From Sporocytophaga sp. (GTDB lineage Bacteria > Bacteroidota > Bacteroidia > Cytophagales > Cytophagaceae): a stretch of 64,000 nucleotides of DNA. Made by a program: the position numbers and the translations under genes. The stretch spans positions 83,455 to 147,454 of the forward strand of contig NZ_JAGHZZ010000012.1 of NCBI RefSeq assembly GCF_017745095.1. Direction: 5' to 3'. The notes under the pieces are model-generated. The model made no database searches. It saw only the letters and a list, made by a program, of their open reading frames with translations, and had not been told where the DNA came from. This document shows, in pieces, positions 18,198-27,268 of the stretch; positions within the stretch are counted from its first letter, which is position 1, and each line of letters starts with the position of its first letter.

Positions 18198-18722
18198 TCA
18201 CCCATTTCTTTTTAATCCAAAATCAAAGCGTTCATGAACGATTCGTTTCAATATCCCCAATTGTCCGCAGTGCCACATGGCATGTTTTATGTTCCAGTCC
18301 AAAGCCTCTAATTTATTTGATGCTATTGGATGCAGAACTGGTGATGGATACAATGCCCCGCTCAAATCATGATCCGATAAAGACTTTATAATTTCCAATG
18401 ACTTTAACTCAACAAGCATTAGTTGTTTCATTAACTGATCGGGCTTGAATTTGCCCACTGTATTTTCTGGTTTTCCTGTTGTAAAAATCTCGTCATAATC
18501 TTTTAAGGGTATTTGACGGATAATATCCATCTGATGTCCTGCAATAACCATCACAGAATGGAAATAAAAGCTCATCAGAAGATGTCCAGCCTGCCAGCTA
18601 AAGTTTGATTCAATTACTTCCGGAGTGATATCCCATTTTTCGTACGGTATAGAACCAATAAGTCTGTTAACCCAACTATAAGTTTCTTCCGTTTGCTTCA
18701 GCAAAATTTCAACCTGATTCAT
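18198..18722 (-). CDS. DinB-family protein
   Basis: This 174-residue four-helix-bundle protein contains the three spaced histidines of the DinB metal site: WQAGHLL (about residue 47), an intermediate helix, and the C-terminal IKHAMWHCGQLGILKR (about 148-163). The family includes bacillithiol- or mycothiol-dependent S-transferases and damage-induced proteins. Bacillithiol use is plausible in Bacteroidota but not shown here. It lies next to a Crp/Fnr-type regulator on the same strand with a 74-bp gap, so joint regulation is possible. Confidence 0.88.
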   Translation of the reverse strand: MNQVEILLKQTEETYSWVNRLIGSIPYEKWDITPEVIESNFSWQAGHLLMSFYFHSVMVIAGHQMDIIRQIPLKDYDEIFTTGKPENTVGKFKPDQLMKQLMLVELKSLEIIKSLSDHDLSGALYPSPVLHPIASNKLEALDWNIKHAMWHCGQLGILKRIVHERFDFGLKRNG

Positions 18723-18796
18723 TTAATTTTGATTTAAGTCCTAAACTAACAATGAACAAATCTAACTGAAGCAGGCTGCTCATTTCTTGATCAAAA

Positions 18797-19375
18797 TCAA
18801 TAAAGCCCTGTACTTATTTTATTTCTTATTCTGCTGATTGTTTCAGGAGTCACACCAAGGTACGATGCTATTAAATATTGAGGTATTCTTTGCGCAAGAT
18901 CTTTTCTTTGAGAGACGAGTTGAAGATATCTTTCAGGAGGAGAATCCAGCAAAAGAGATTTAACTCTGTCATGGTTTCTTAAAAATAACCTTTCATTCAT
19001 TTGCCTTGCCATGTCTCTGATAAATTGATACTCATTACCCAGTTTATCCAGCCCTTGCCTTGTAATCACATGCACAATTGTATCTTCAATACATCTTATC
19101 TCCTTCTCAGATGGTTTACAGGTTAGATAGCTATAGTAATTCGTTATAAAGCTATTTTCAAAAGCGAATTCTTCAATAATTTCATTACCATTTTTATTAT
19201 AAACACACATCATAAGGCCCTTCTCAATAAGCCCTACTTTGTTGCAAATTTCCCCGTCAGCAATAAAAATTTCATTTTTCTTTATTTCCTTTTTAGTAAA
19301 TTCTGAAAGGAAAATATTTACTTCTTCTTCTGAAAGATTAAACAGTAAGCGAACAGAATCTTTAATATTATTCAT
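18797..19375 (-). CDS. Crp/Fnr-family transcriptional regulator
   Basis: This 192-residue protein has an N-terminal cyclic-nucleotide-binding-like beta-barrel (residues 20-120; KKNEIFIADGEICNKVGLIE, then FAFENSFITNYYSY) and a short C-terminal winged-helix part with RIPQYLIASYLGVTPETISRIRNK. The barrel lacks the conserved phosphate-binding Arg-Ser cassette, so it probably does not bind cAMP. This subgroup is common in Bacteroidota, often upstream of single stress genes. The divergent neighbours are the haem lipoproteins on the other strand, about 300 bp away. Confidence 0.9.
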   Translation of the reverse strand: MNNIKDSVRLLFNLSEEEVNIFLSEFTKKEIKKNEIFIADGEICNKVGLIEKGLMMCVYNKNGNEIIEEFAFENSFITNYYSYLTCKPSEKEIRCIEDTIVHVITRQGLDKLGNEYQFIRDMARQMNERLFLRNHDRVKSLLLDSPPERYLQLVSQRKDLAQRIPQYLIASYLGVTPETISRIRNKISTGLY

Positions 19376-19673
19376 GCTTTAAGGGATAATGGAAATATAT
19401 TTTATAATCCAAAAATACTCATTCAAACAATTACATCATCTTGTTACCCAAATATAAGTACTAAAAAAAATATTGGTTAAAAGTTGAATATTAAAGAATT
19501 AAGAATTTAATTTAGGCTTTAATTGTTTAAACATGCAATTAATAGAACTAGCTTTTGTCATACTGTATCGGAGGTATTTTTAAGTTAGAAAGGGTTTTGT
19601 GACGATTAAAGCTGCTCCGCGTCCAATTTCAACTTTTAGTACAAATAAAAAATTAATCCAAACCAGTAAACAC

Positions 19674-20024
19674 ATGAAAAAACTAGCATTATTATTTTTA
19701 ATATCAATTTCTTTTTACTCATGTAAAGATGAGAAGAAAGACACCCCTTCGCCGGATAACATCTGCGACACAGCTAATGTAACATATAGCAATGTTATCA
19801 AGCCAATCATTTCAAACAACTGTATAGTCTGCCATGGGGCCACTACTCCCATGAACCTCGGTGATGTTGCCACACTGCAGGGATTAGCTGCAAACGGTAA
19901 GCTATATAAGGTAATAACCCATGCAGATGGAGTACCTCCAATGCCCAAAAACAATCCAAAGTTATCCGACTGCGATATAGCAAAGGTAAAAGTATGGATT
20001 GATGCAGGTGCTCAGAACAATTAA
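19674..20024 (+). CDS. Small c-type-cytochrome-like lipoprotein
   Basis: The frame is open from 19599, but the lipoprotein signal MKKLALLFLISISFYSCKDE begins at the ATG at 19674, giving 116 residues. The lipobox Cys is at residue 17. One haem-attachment motif (CIVCH) lies at about residue 60, followed by NLGDV and a later PPMPKNNP, which supplies the likely distal Met. This is the pattern of small cytochrome-c lipoproteins found beside DUF5777/YceI genes. It is anchored in a membrane facing the periplasm, with probable electron transfer. The 298 bp before it, shared with the divergent Crp/Fnr gene, show no clear promoter consensus. Confidence 0.85.
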   Translation: MKKLALLFLISISFYSCKDEKKDTPSPDNICDTANVTYSNVIKPIISNNCIVCHGATTPMNLGDVATLQGLAANGKLYKVITHADGVPPMPKNNPKLSDCDIAKVKVWIDAGAQNN

Positions 20025-20331
20025 TTTTTTCAACTAGAATAGTTTTGTAAGAGCGAATAAATGAAATCCTCGCTCTTAGTTTTAATAAGTCTTATAGAGG
20101 AAGAAAATAAAAAAAGAGTTTGATTAAAGTTCCAGGATTCAATCACAAAACTCCTATAATTTATACAGGAATGTTTTTAAATATGAATTCTGGTAACTTT
20201 ATTTTAAATCAATTTAGTGAAATTACGATAGTTGAAAAACTCTGATCACCTCTGACTCATCAATAGTCATAGTGTGAGCATACTCTTATTTATTTTAGAA
20301 TCTTGCAAGACACTAAAATCAACTTAGTTTT
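20025..20331 (+). other. Intergenic spacer between two haem lipoprotein genes
   Basis: This is 307 bp of AT-rich sequence. I see no frame of significant length, no tRNA and no strong hairpin. It probably holds the promoter of the following operon. Confidence 0.5.
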
Positions 20332-20709
20332 ATGAAACATATTTACCATATCTTATTTGTCCTTCTATTCACATTAATAGTGAATGGGTGTAATTATGAC
20401 AAGTTTGAAGAGTTATATCCACAGACTCTTAATAATAATCCTTGTGACAGTTCAGTAGCAAGTACATACAACCTTTCTGTCAAATATATTTTATCAAGTA
20501 ATTGTATCTCCTGTCATAGCAGCGATATTGCTTCCGGAGGTGTAATTCTCGATAACTATGAAGCAGTTCTTGAACAGGCTCAAAAAGGAGCTCTGATGGG
20601 AGCTGTCCTTCATAAAGGAGGATACCAGCCAATGCCTCCAGGCTCTTCAATCCCTCAATGTCAGATCGAAAAATTGCAAAAATGGATTGATGCAAAAGAG
20701 CCACAATAA
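20332..20709 (+). CDS. Second small c-type-cytochrome-like lipoprotein
   Basis: This 125-residue lipoprotein has signal MKHIYHILFVLLFTLIVNGC with the lipobox Cys at residue 20. A single CISCH motif sits at about residue 60 (ILSSNCISCHSSDIASGG), and PMPPGSSIPQCQIEKLQKWI follows with the likely axial Met. It is a paralogue of the gene upstream by overall layout: the lead sequence, CISCH, glycine-rich turn and terminal helix all match. The next gene begins 18 bp later and the cluster runs on to YceI, so the two probably act in the same electron-transfer or redox process. Confidence 0.85.
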   Translation: MKHIYHILFVLLFTLIVNGCNYDKFEELYPQTLNNNPCDSSVASTYNLSVKYILSSNCISCHSSDIASGGVILDNYEAVLEQAQKGALMGAVLHKGGYQPMPPGSSIPQCQIEKLQKWIDAKEPQ

Positions 20710-20727
20710 TTAATTAATAAAGTGATT

Positions 20728-21672
20728 ATGAAAAAACTTGTATTTGTAATATTAATATTGAATATCTCATTGAAGCTTTGGGCCCAGGAAGATTTATTGA
20801 ACAGTCTTGAAAACGAACAGCCCCAAACCAAACAATTAATCTTCGCATCTTTCAAAGGGACAAGATTAATCAATTTGCATACAATTGAGACATTAGGAAA
20901 AGGGTCTCTGGATTTTAGAATATCACACAGATTCTCCGATTTCAGTACTGGAGCTTCCAATTTCTGGGGACTAGATGGACCTGCAACTATTCGACTAGGA
21001 TTAGATTATTCAATCACAGATAGGTTCACTATAGGTATAGGAAGATCTTCTTATGGAAAACTAGTAGATGGTTTTCTAAAATATCGAATACTTAGACAAA
21101 CCATGGATAATAATATGCCTATTAGCCTAACTGGATTGGTGACGATGAATATCTCAGCAGATAAAGATCTTAATAAAATAGTTACGGGGGTAGATAAGTA
21201 TAAAAAATTCAGCTCAAGGATTGCTTATATGTACCAACTTATGGTCGCAAGGAAATTCAATGAGAAACTTACATTACAATTATCACCAACATTCATTCAT
21301 TACAATATGGTAATAAGCAATAGTGATAAGAATGATATGGCAGCATTGGGGGTATTAGGAAGATACAAATTCACAAGAAGTATTTCCCTGACCGGTGAAT
21401 ACATTTTCAGGCTTACTAAATATACCCAAAATCAATCCGATATTTACCATAACAGTGGAAGTGTAGGATTGGATCTTGAAACCGGAGGACACGTTTTCCA
21501 GATATTTGTCACAAATTCTTTTGCAATTAATGAAGTACAATTAATTCCATACACCACCAGCAAATGGGATAAAGGGCAAATAAGATTGGGATTCAATGTT
21601 TCAAGAGTATTTGGATTGAGCAAGAGTGCAAAAAGACAAAAAGACAAAATTAAAACTGAGAAAAAATGGTAA
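20728..21672 (+). CDS. DUF5777-family beta-barrel outer-membrane protein
   Basis: GTG at 20722 or ATG at 20728 can start this gene; ATG is preferred because the signal peptide KKLVFVILILNISLKLWAQ follows directly. About 314 residues remain, with alternating aromatic strands through to the C-terminus (DYSITDRFTIGIGRSSYG, PISLTGLVTMNIS), consistent with an outer-membrane barrel of DUF5777. It carries GSLDFRISHRFSDF near residue 60, a family feature. It lies between a haem lipoprotein gene and yceI, and its stop overlaps the yceI start by 7 bp, so co-translation is likely. Confidence 0.85.
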   Translation: MKKLVFVILILNISLKLWAQEDLLNSLENEQPQTKQLIFASFKGTRLINLHTIETLGKGSLDFRISHRFSDFSTGASNFWGLDGPATIRLGLDYSITDRFTIGIGRSSYGKLVDGFLKYRILRQTMDNNMPISLTGLVTMNISADKDLNKIVTGVDKYKKFSSRIAYMYQLMVARKFNEKLTLQLSPTFIHYNMVISNSDKNDMAALGVLGRYKFTRSISLTGEYIFRLTKYTQNQSDIYHNSGSVGLDLETGGHVFQIFVTNSFAINEVQLIPYTTSKWDKGQIRLGFNVSRVFGLSKSAKRQKDKIKTEKKW

Positions 21673-22232
21673 AAAATTTAATCTTTATTCTTCTGGTATC
21701 TTGTTCCATACTGGTAAGGATAGAAGTACAGGCACAGACCCAAAATAAGATTTATAAAACTTCCAATGGAAATATCAGTTTTTATTCGGAAACTCCGATT
21801 GAAAATATTGATGCTCATTCTACCGCCATGTCGTCGGCCATAAATCCAGTAAACAGGAATGCCGCAGCACTTGTAATGATCAATAGCTTTAAATTTAAGA
21901 ATGCTCTTATGCAAGAGCATTTCAATGAGAAATACATGGAAAGCGATAAATATCCTAAAGCAACATTTTCAGGAATAATTAATGAAAATGTGGACTTGAT
22001 GAAACCAGGAAATTACAATGTCACTGTAACCGGAAAGCTTACCATTCATGGAGTAGAACAGAATAGAATTATAAATGCTACCATTACAGTAAACGAATCA
22101 CTTCAGCTTCATTTGAAAGCTGATTTCAATGTTAAGCTTGTAGATCATAAAATTGAAATTCCTGAAATAGTTTTTCATAAAATTGCAGAAATAATAGCTG
22201 TGAAAATTGATGCCGATTATTCTCTGAAGTAA
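21666..22232 (+). CDS. YceI-family periplasmic lipid-binding protein
   Basis: This 188-residue protein has signal peptide NLIFILLVSCSILVRIEVQA, so the mature part is periplasmic. It has the YceI lipocalin-like pattern: ISFYSETPIENIDAHSTAM, FKNALMQEHFNEKYMESDKYP, ATFSGIINENVD, and VTGKLTIHGVEQNRI. Family members bind long isoprenoid lipids or quinones. It ends an operon of two haem lipoproteins, DUF5777 and YceI, suggesting a quinone-linked or stress function, which is inferred from context. A strong hairpin follows. Confidence 0.93.
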   Translation: MVKNLIFILLVSCSILVRIEVQAQTQNKIYKTSNGNISFYSETPIENIDAHSTAMSSAINPVNRNAAALVMINSFKFKNALMQEHFNEKYMESDKYPKATFSGIINENVDLMKPGNYNVTVTGKLTIHGVEQNRIINATITVNESLQLHLKADFNVKLVDHKIEIPEIVFHKIAEIIAVKIDADYSLK

Positions 22233-22302
22233 GTCTATTGCCCCCTCTAATCGTCTATTGAGATTTAAGAGTTTGAAATAAATAAAATGCATACCGCATA
22301 AA

Positions 22303-22334
22303 AAAGAGGCTGCCTTTTAAAAGACAGCCTCTTT
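22303..22334 (+). terminator. Bidirectional terminator after yceI
   Basis: AAAGAGGCTG (22303-22312) pairs with CAGCCTCTTT (22325-22334), and the inner CTTTTAAAAG is itself palindromic after a single C/A mismatch. A-run and T-run flanks allow termination in both directions. Confidence 0.85.
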
Positions 22335-22727
22335 AATTAGTGAAATCTGCAAAGAGTTATTGAAACTTGTATAAAATAATTTGAACTGAAAATACTGTAT
22401 CATACGGAACTATGTCCGTCTACCATAATCGATACGGATGAAGGAGTTTTTGCAACAACTATAATGATCAATGTCTGTATCGCTAATTCCTTGTAGGAAT
22501 ACCGTAATCTATCTTTTGGCCCCTGTCCGTTATCTTGAATCCTACCGTATGTTTTAACACTGATTAATAACAACTTATATTTAAAAAAATATCTTTATAA
22601 GAAACGAGACTCCATAAATTATTTTAAATTAACGCAAAAATTACAAACAAAGCTTTGATTAGATTTCGCATCAAAAAATGGCTAATTCTATAAAATGAGT
22701 TTAGTATAACCAAAAATTAAAAACCAA
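22335..22727. other. Intergenic stretch with no identified gene
   Basis: About 390 bp separate the yceI terminator from the DUF2147 gene. I see no long frame and no recognisable RNA. A weakly repeated ATACGGA-type word near 22400-22440 is the only notable detail. Confidence 0.4.
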
Positions 22728-23183
22728 ATGTCAATAAGAACTACCTTATCAAAAGCTGTTGCGACTTCAACAATGGGCGTATTCCTTCTCATGCTTACAA
22801 GTATGATTAATCCTACAGATGATATTATAGGTACATGGATTGAAGCAAAGGATGATAATAAAATGGAAATTTTTAAATCAGGAAATGAATATCAGGCCAA
22901 GTTACTCTTCAGCAAAGCAGCACTTGAAGCTGATGGTAAAACATTTAAAAAAGATATTAAAAATAATGATCCGAAACTACGCAGCAGAAGCTTAGAAGGA
23001 ATTGTATATATTACAAAACTGAGATTCAATAAAGGCGCTTATGTAGATGGAAAAATGTACGATTTTACCAGTGGAAATTTTTATGATTGCAAAATAACTG
23101 TCTCTGGAAATAAACTTAATCTAAGAGGATTTATGGGGTTTGAATTTCTTGGAAAAACAATTGAATTCAATAGAGTGAAGTAG
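22728..23183 (+). CDS. DUF2147-domain exported protein
   Basis: This 151-residue protein has an N-terminal hydrophobic stretch (TSTMGVFLLMLTSMINP), then DDIIGTWIEAKDDNKMEIFK, the DUF2147 opening with its conserved GTW. Typical KLLFSKAALEADGK and GIVYITKLRFNKGAYVDGKMYD parts follow, and a closing RGFMGFEFLGKTIEFNRVK. Family members are periplasmic or secreted beta-sandwich proteins with no proven activity. It is monocistronic, with a hairpin overlapping its stop codon. Confidence 0.88.
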   Translation: MSIRTTLSKAVATSTMGVFLLMLTSMINPTDDIIGTWIEAKDDNKMEIFKSGNEYQAKLLFSKAALEADGKTFKKDIKNNDPKLRSRSLEGIVYITKLRFNKGAYVDGKMYDFTSGNFYDCKITVSGNKLNLRGFMGFEFLGKTIEFNRVK

Positions 23184-23207
23184 ATGTAAACTATTCATCT
23201 GCTTCAC
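23175..23207 (+). terminator. Stem-loop overlapping the DUF2147 stop codon
   Basis: GTGAAGTAGATG (23175-23186) pairs with CATCTGCTTCAC (23196-23207) over 12 bp with one G-U pair. The stop codon lies within the first arm. There is no immediate T tract, so termination is only probable. Confidence 0.5.
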
Positions 23208-23240
23208 ATACACTAAATATTTTATTTTCGTTTCCTTTTC

Positions 23241-23933
23241 TTATTTATGCAGGTTAACATACTTTACAATTAGATTTTTATCTGTTACTAAATATGCTTC
23301 AAAAGTCTCGTCCTGATTAGATTTAACAAAAGCAAAAGGATTTTCTGTTGAAGAACCGAGAAAAACATCAATATGATTTCCCTTGATTTTACTACCTACA
23401 TCTCCTGCAAAAAAATACCCTTCATGTTCAACTAACCTCCCATCCGCATCAATAAACTTAACACCTTTTGCTTTTGGAATGTAAATAACAGAACCAATAG
23501 GGACTATTGCAGTATCGACAGCAATTGTTATAAAGGGCACTAAATTATAGTTCTTACATCCCTTTCCAAATCCACTACTTAATTCCCAAAGCACTTTACC
23601 AGAATTTAGATAATCCTCATAGTTCTTATATTTAAAACATTGCCTGCAATCATATTGCATTTTTTTAGAGCGGCCAGCATAATTGAATACATAAGTTCTA
23701 TTTTCCTTCTTGATAAAAACTGTACCCTCAATAGCCGCATTGCACCAATCACATGAATCTAATTTAAATCCTGTCTTTTTTTCTTTCTTATCCAAGAGAT
23801 CAATGCCATCCTCATCATGCATTAAAGTTGGTATATAGTAATAAGTTGCCCAAAGACTAATCTTCTTCGAATCTGATTGTCCGAAAAGTGAAATGGTTGA
23901 AAAGAGAACACAAATTGATAAGTAAATCCTCAT
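23241..23933 (-). CDS. 3D-domain (MltA-type double-psi barrel) secreted protein
   Basis: This 230-residue protein has a signal peptide (IYLSICVLFSTISLFG). The C-terminal half carries the 3D (Asp-Asp-Asp) signature: VPIGSVIYIPKAKG, then FIDADGR, then YFFAGDVGSKIKGNHIDVF. The three conserved Asp are present. The fold is shared with MltA lytic transglycosylases and resuscitation factors, so peptidoglycan cleavage is plausible. The N-terminal half has paired Cys (SCDWCNAAIEG and DCRQCFKYKN), perhaps disulfides or a metal site. It lies 125 bp after the T2SS-like operon on the same strand and may or may not be part of it. Confidence 0.8.
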   Translation of the reverse strand: MRIYLSICVLFSTISLFGQSDSKKISLWATYYYIPTLMHDEDGIDLLDKKEKKTGFKLDSCDWCNAAIEGTVFIKKENRTYVFNYAGRSKKMQYDCRQCFKYKNYEDYLNSGKVLWELSSGFGKGCKNYNLVPFITIAVDTAIVPIGSVIYIPKAKGVKFIDADGRLVEHEGYFFAGDVGSKIKGNHIDVFLGSSTENPFAFVKSNQDETFEAYLVTDKNLIVKYVNLHK

Positions 23934-24058
23934 ATTAAAATTCAGTAAATGATAGAATTTAAATTATCCAAAATTAAAGAATAATCATTTTTGGAATAAA
24001 CAAGATTTGGATCTAGCCAACCACTTGATATTTCTATAAATAAATTAATGCCTTTCTC

Positions 24059-25201
24059 TTAAAAACTTGTACTCAATTGGAATAAAGGCAAATACATAGC
24101 GATAAGAATAAAACCAACAATCAAGCCAAGGAATATGATCATAAAAGGTTCAATCATACTGCTGATCATAGAGGTTTGATGTTCGACTTCTTCATTGTAT
24201 TGAAATGCTATTTTTTCAAAAAAATTATCCAGTTGATTAACCTCTTCTCCAACTTTTATTAAAGAAGTCATTCTTTTAGGATAAATGGAGAATGCTGACA
24301 TACTTTTATTGAGGGACATTCCATGAAGTATATCTTTCTCTATTTGAGTGAGTGATTCTTCCAGAGGATAAAAGCCGATCATCTGTTTTACAAGATTAAT
24401 AGACCTCAGAATAGGAATCTTCGCTCCGATCAATAATGTCATGGAATTGCAAAATCTGGCAAGATATACTTTCCTTACAATTTCACCAGCAAGAGGTAAT
24501 TTCAATAGGATTTTACTGCCATACTTCCTGAACCAGATTTGTTCACGTTGAGAATAAACAAAAACAACAATGGATATAATGAAAAGGAAAAACAGGTAAA
24601 AATACTTTCTGAAAAAAGCGGATGCATTCACGATCATTTTGGTGATGGCTGGAAGGTCTCCTCCAAAGCGTTTGAACACATCAGCAAACATTGGAACTAT
24701 GAAATTCATCATAAAAAACACTGCAGCTAATGACGTAAAAAGAACAATAGAAGGATATGTTAAAGCACCCACAATCTGACGTCTTTGCTTTATTTTTTTA
24801 TTATAGTAAGTTCCTAGTTCTTTTAATACTACTGGTAGTTTGCCGCTTTCTTCTCCTATTTGTAAACTAAAAAACTCGTAAGCAGAAAACATCCCTGTAT
24901 CTCTGATAGCACCAGAGAGCGTATTTCCAGAGATTACCGAGTCTTTAATTCTTTCAAATAAAATCCTATCCTTCTCTTTTGCCTGTTCTACACTTATGAG
25001 TTCAAGTGTTGTTTTGATATCAACTCCTGCCGACAGAAGAATCCCAAGTTCATGATAAAAAGCTTCCTTTTTTTTATCATTCAACTTCGTTCCAAACAAA
25101 CTAAAATCCTTATTGAGTAAATCTATGATTCCCTGTAAAGGACTTTTTCCTTCTGCTTTAACCTGAGTTTTCTTAACCTTATTTATGTCTATACCATTCA
25201 T
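24059..25201 (-). CDS. gspF: GspF/PilC-type inner-membrane platform protein
   Basis: This 380-residue protein has two T2SSF domains (about residues 48-170 and 245-365). The repeat signature is visible at FYHELGILLSAGVDIKTTLE and again at ARFCNSMTLLIGAKIPILRS. Membrane segments follow at about 158-182, 205-225 and 350-375. It forms the inner-membrane platform contacted by the GspE ATPase. It is the last gene of the 13-gene operon; its start overlaps the GspJ-like stop by 4 bp, so it is translationally coupled. Length and domain order are normal. Confidence 0.95.
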   Translation of the reverse strand: MNGIDINKVKKTQVKAEGKSPLQGIIDLLNKDFSLFGTKLNDKKKEAFYHELGILLSAGVDIKTTLELISVEQAKEKDRILFERIKDSVISGNTLSGAIRDTGMFSAYEFFSLQIGEESGKLPVVLKELGTYYNKKIKQRRQIVGALTYPSIVLFTSLAAVFFMMNFIVPMFADVFKRFGGDLPAITKMIVNASAFFRKYFYLFFLFIISIVVFVYSQREQIWFRKYGSKILLKLPLAGEIVRKVYLARFCNSMTLLIGAKIPILRSINLVKQMIGFYPLEESLTQIEKDILHGMSLNKSMSAFSIYPKRMTSLIKVGEEVNQLDNFFEKIAFQYNEEVEHQTSMISSMIEPFMIIFLGLIVGFILIAMYLPLFQLSTSF

Positions 25202-25683
25202 TGGTCTTCTCTTATTTCTTTTTCAACAAGTATATCCGCACCATATTCTTTCTTGTATAAAAAAGAAAGCGATTCTTCCTCTATAATTCCAGTAAATTCT
25301 ACTTTGTCAATTAATGCCCCTGGAACAAATTCTTCTTCATTCATAAAGTAAAATTTAGGCTCCACTATTTTCAGTTTAAATGTATCGGTAAGATTACTTT
25401 TTCTAAGGATATAAGATTCTTCAAATTCGTAATCTATGCTCTTATCCAGATACTGACAGCTATACCCTTCAGTGTTTCTGATAACTCTTATGGAATTGGT
25501 AAAGTCTTTCATCATAAATTTGTCCAGCAATACAAGTTCATAATTTCTATGACTCCTTGACTTATATTGCCCGAATTGTCCATTGATAATCCTGAATGAA
25601 GAATAGGCAATACTGATGGTCACACTTGTAATAAGCATGGTCACAATCATCTCCACGATAGTATATGCCTTAAATTTATTCAT
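25198..25683 (-). CDS. GspJ-like pseudopilin
   Basis: This 161-residue protein has a type IV prepilin N-terminus MNKFKAYTIVEMIVTM. Cleavage after Ala6 would leave Tyr1 and the essential Glu5, followed by the hydrophobic helix MLITSVTISIAYSSF. The larger globular part fits a minor pseudopilin in the J position, between I-like and F genes. Overlaps of 8 bp upstream and 4 bp downstream show tight coupling. Pseudopilins assemble on the GspG-like polymer; J-, I- and K-like members usually form its tip. Confidence 0.85.
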   Translation of the reverse strand: MNKFKAYTIVEMIVTMLITSVTISIAYSSFRIINGQFGQYKSRSHRNYELVLLDKFMMKDFTNSIRVIRNTEGYSCQYLDKSIDYEFEESYILRKSNLTDTFKLKIVEPKFYFMNEEEFVPGALIDKVEFTGIIEEESLSFLYKKEYGADILVEKEIREDQ

Positions 25684-26032
25684 CTACCAATATCAAATTG
25701 TTTCCTTCCGCCAAAAGCTTCTCCTCTTTTGAGTATACTTGTATTTCCAATTGTAATAGAGAAGTACTATTCTGATATTTTCCCACTTTCTTACGCACGA
25801 TCAACTCCCCTTCCTTGATATCTTCATCAAAATAAGACTTTGAACGGACAGTCTCCTCCGCAATCCGTGAAAGAAGCATTTCTGCTTTAACATTCTGAAG
25901 ATTTATACCTGATCTGAGAATGTTATGATAGATCATCATTCCCACTCCAAAGGTGATTACCATGACAACCATAGCAACAACCACTTCGATCAGTGAAGAG
26001 GCCTTAATCTTTAATCTGGTCAATTCAGCCAT
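25676..26032 (-). CDS. GspI-like pseudopilin
   Basis: This short 118-residue pseudopilin has a prepilin cleavage region KIKA/SSLIEVVVAM, giving Glu5 after processing and a typical hydrophobic helix MVVMVITFGVGMMIYHN. Its small size and location directly before the J-like gene fit GspI. It overlaps the preceding GspK-like frame by 13 bp. The residue before the cleavage site is Ala, not the usual Gly, as in the other two pseudopilins here, so the dedicated prepilin peptidase may prefer it. Confidence 0.83.
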   Translation of the reverse strand: MAELTRLKIKASSLIEVVVAMVVMVITFGVGMMIYHNILRSGINLQNVKAEMLLSRIAEETVRSKSYFDEDIKEGELIVRKKVGKYQNSTSLLQLEIQVYSKEEKLLAEGNNLILVDE

Positions 26033-27267
26033 TTTATCAGTCGTTTTTTCTTTTCAGAAGATAGTAGGCCTGATCCAATAAAGTGAGGTGATAGCTTTGT
26101 GGCATCTATGGTGGTATTCAATAGATAATTTTCGTATAATGAAGAAGGTGTTTTTAACCTGAATTTGTTACAGAATACGCTTCCATAGACTTTACCCTGA
26201 ATATCTGCAAATCCATCCGAGTATACTTGACCATGCATAAAAGCACCTTTCTCTATTGATACAAGTGTTTGCTTCAAATCAAATACAGACTGACTGGAAA
26301 AAATGATTCCATTGATCTTACTCCCTTTGGAGACTTTGATAAATGGCTGCATAACTTTAAAATCCTTTTTGAATACCCCTATTACAGATGGATAATTCAA
26401 TTCAACATTTTCGCCCAACACAACTGAATCCACAGCAAAAATCTGAAGTTTCCCTTTAAAGCCAGATTCTATTTCAACTGCTCTTGCTGCTATTATAACA
26501 TCTTCAAGATTCGCATCTCTGTCAATCTTGAGAATAGTATCACTTGTAATTAGAATATTACCATAAAGATTTTTGATACTAAGATGAGTCTTTTGCCTTA
26601 GCAAGATTGTCTTTTCAGTAAAAGATCGCCTGACCGTGTCAACATCAAGCTCTGCTAGCTGTTCAAAACCTTCAAGGGTTATTTTATTTTCCAGAAGTGC
26701 TAATAGTTTTTCTTTAATATCCTTTTTCAATTCGGGTAAACTACTCATACTCTTTTTTATCTCTCCCTGAATAAGCTTATCTCCCATAAATGACTGGCCT
26801 TCTATATAATCTCTCCTCACTCCTGATTCTGGCAGATAACATGTTCCCTTGATGACTGCATTACCGCAAAGAGAAAGCGGCCTGTTTAAATCGGCCATAT
26901 ATATTGCAGACTTTGTTTCAGCATCTGGCTTATAACCATACTCAAGTACCTTGATCACTTGCTGATTTCCTGAGAAAGCTTTTACTACTGCCAGGTCAAA
27001 GATTCCCCAGTTCATTCTTTTAAGAGCAACTGAATCACTTTCTTTACCATATAGATCTAAAACTTTTTCTTCATTTAAAGCCAGATCCCCTTCTTCTGCC
27101 AGAAGATAATTAATACCAGACTGAGCGTTTGATAAAAGCTTTTTATACAAACGGGTCTGATAATGAACAGTTGAATAATGATAGGATACTAAAATGAGAG
27201 AACTGCTGATAAGGGCTACCAGCAGTGAAATTACAAGGACTATAAATAATGCATTTGCCCTAACCAT
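26020..27267 (-). CDS. GspK/PilX-like minor pseudopilin-type protein
   Basis: This 415-residue protein has an N-terminal hydrophobic helix (ALFIVLVISLLVALISSSLIL) following MVRAN. It lacks a clear Glu5, as do GspK proteins. The long remainder carries beta-helix-like stretches (LEDVIIAARAVEIESGF) and LSICGNAVIKG-like turns, not a textbook GspK head. Position directly before the I- and J-like genes supports a tip or scaffold role. The C-terminal part (SSEKKKRLIKWLN) is basic. Assignment to GspK rests on position and N-terminus; PilX-type is an alternative. Confidence 0.68.
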   Translation of the reverse strand: MVRANALFIVLVISLLVALISSSLILVSYHYSTVHYQTRLYKKLLSNAQSGINYLLAEEGDLALNEEKVLDLYGKESDSVALKRMNWGIFDLAVVKAFSGNQQVIKVLEYGYKPDAETKSAIYMADLNRPLSLCGNAVIKGTCYLPESGVRRDYIEGQSFMGDKLIQGEIKKSMSSLPELKKDIKEKLLALLENKITLEGFEQLAELDVDTVRRSFTEKTILLRQKTHLSIKNLYGNILITSDTILKIDRDANLEDVIIAARAVEIESGFKGKLQIFAVDSVVLGENVELNYPSVIGVFKKDFKVMQPFIKVSKGSKINGIIFSSQSVFDLKQTLVSIEKGAFMHGQVYSDGFADIQGKVYGSVFCNKFRLKTPSSLYENYLLNTTIDATKLSPHFIGSGLLSSEKKKRLIKWLN

Positions 27268-27268
27268 C

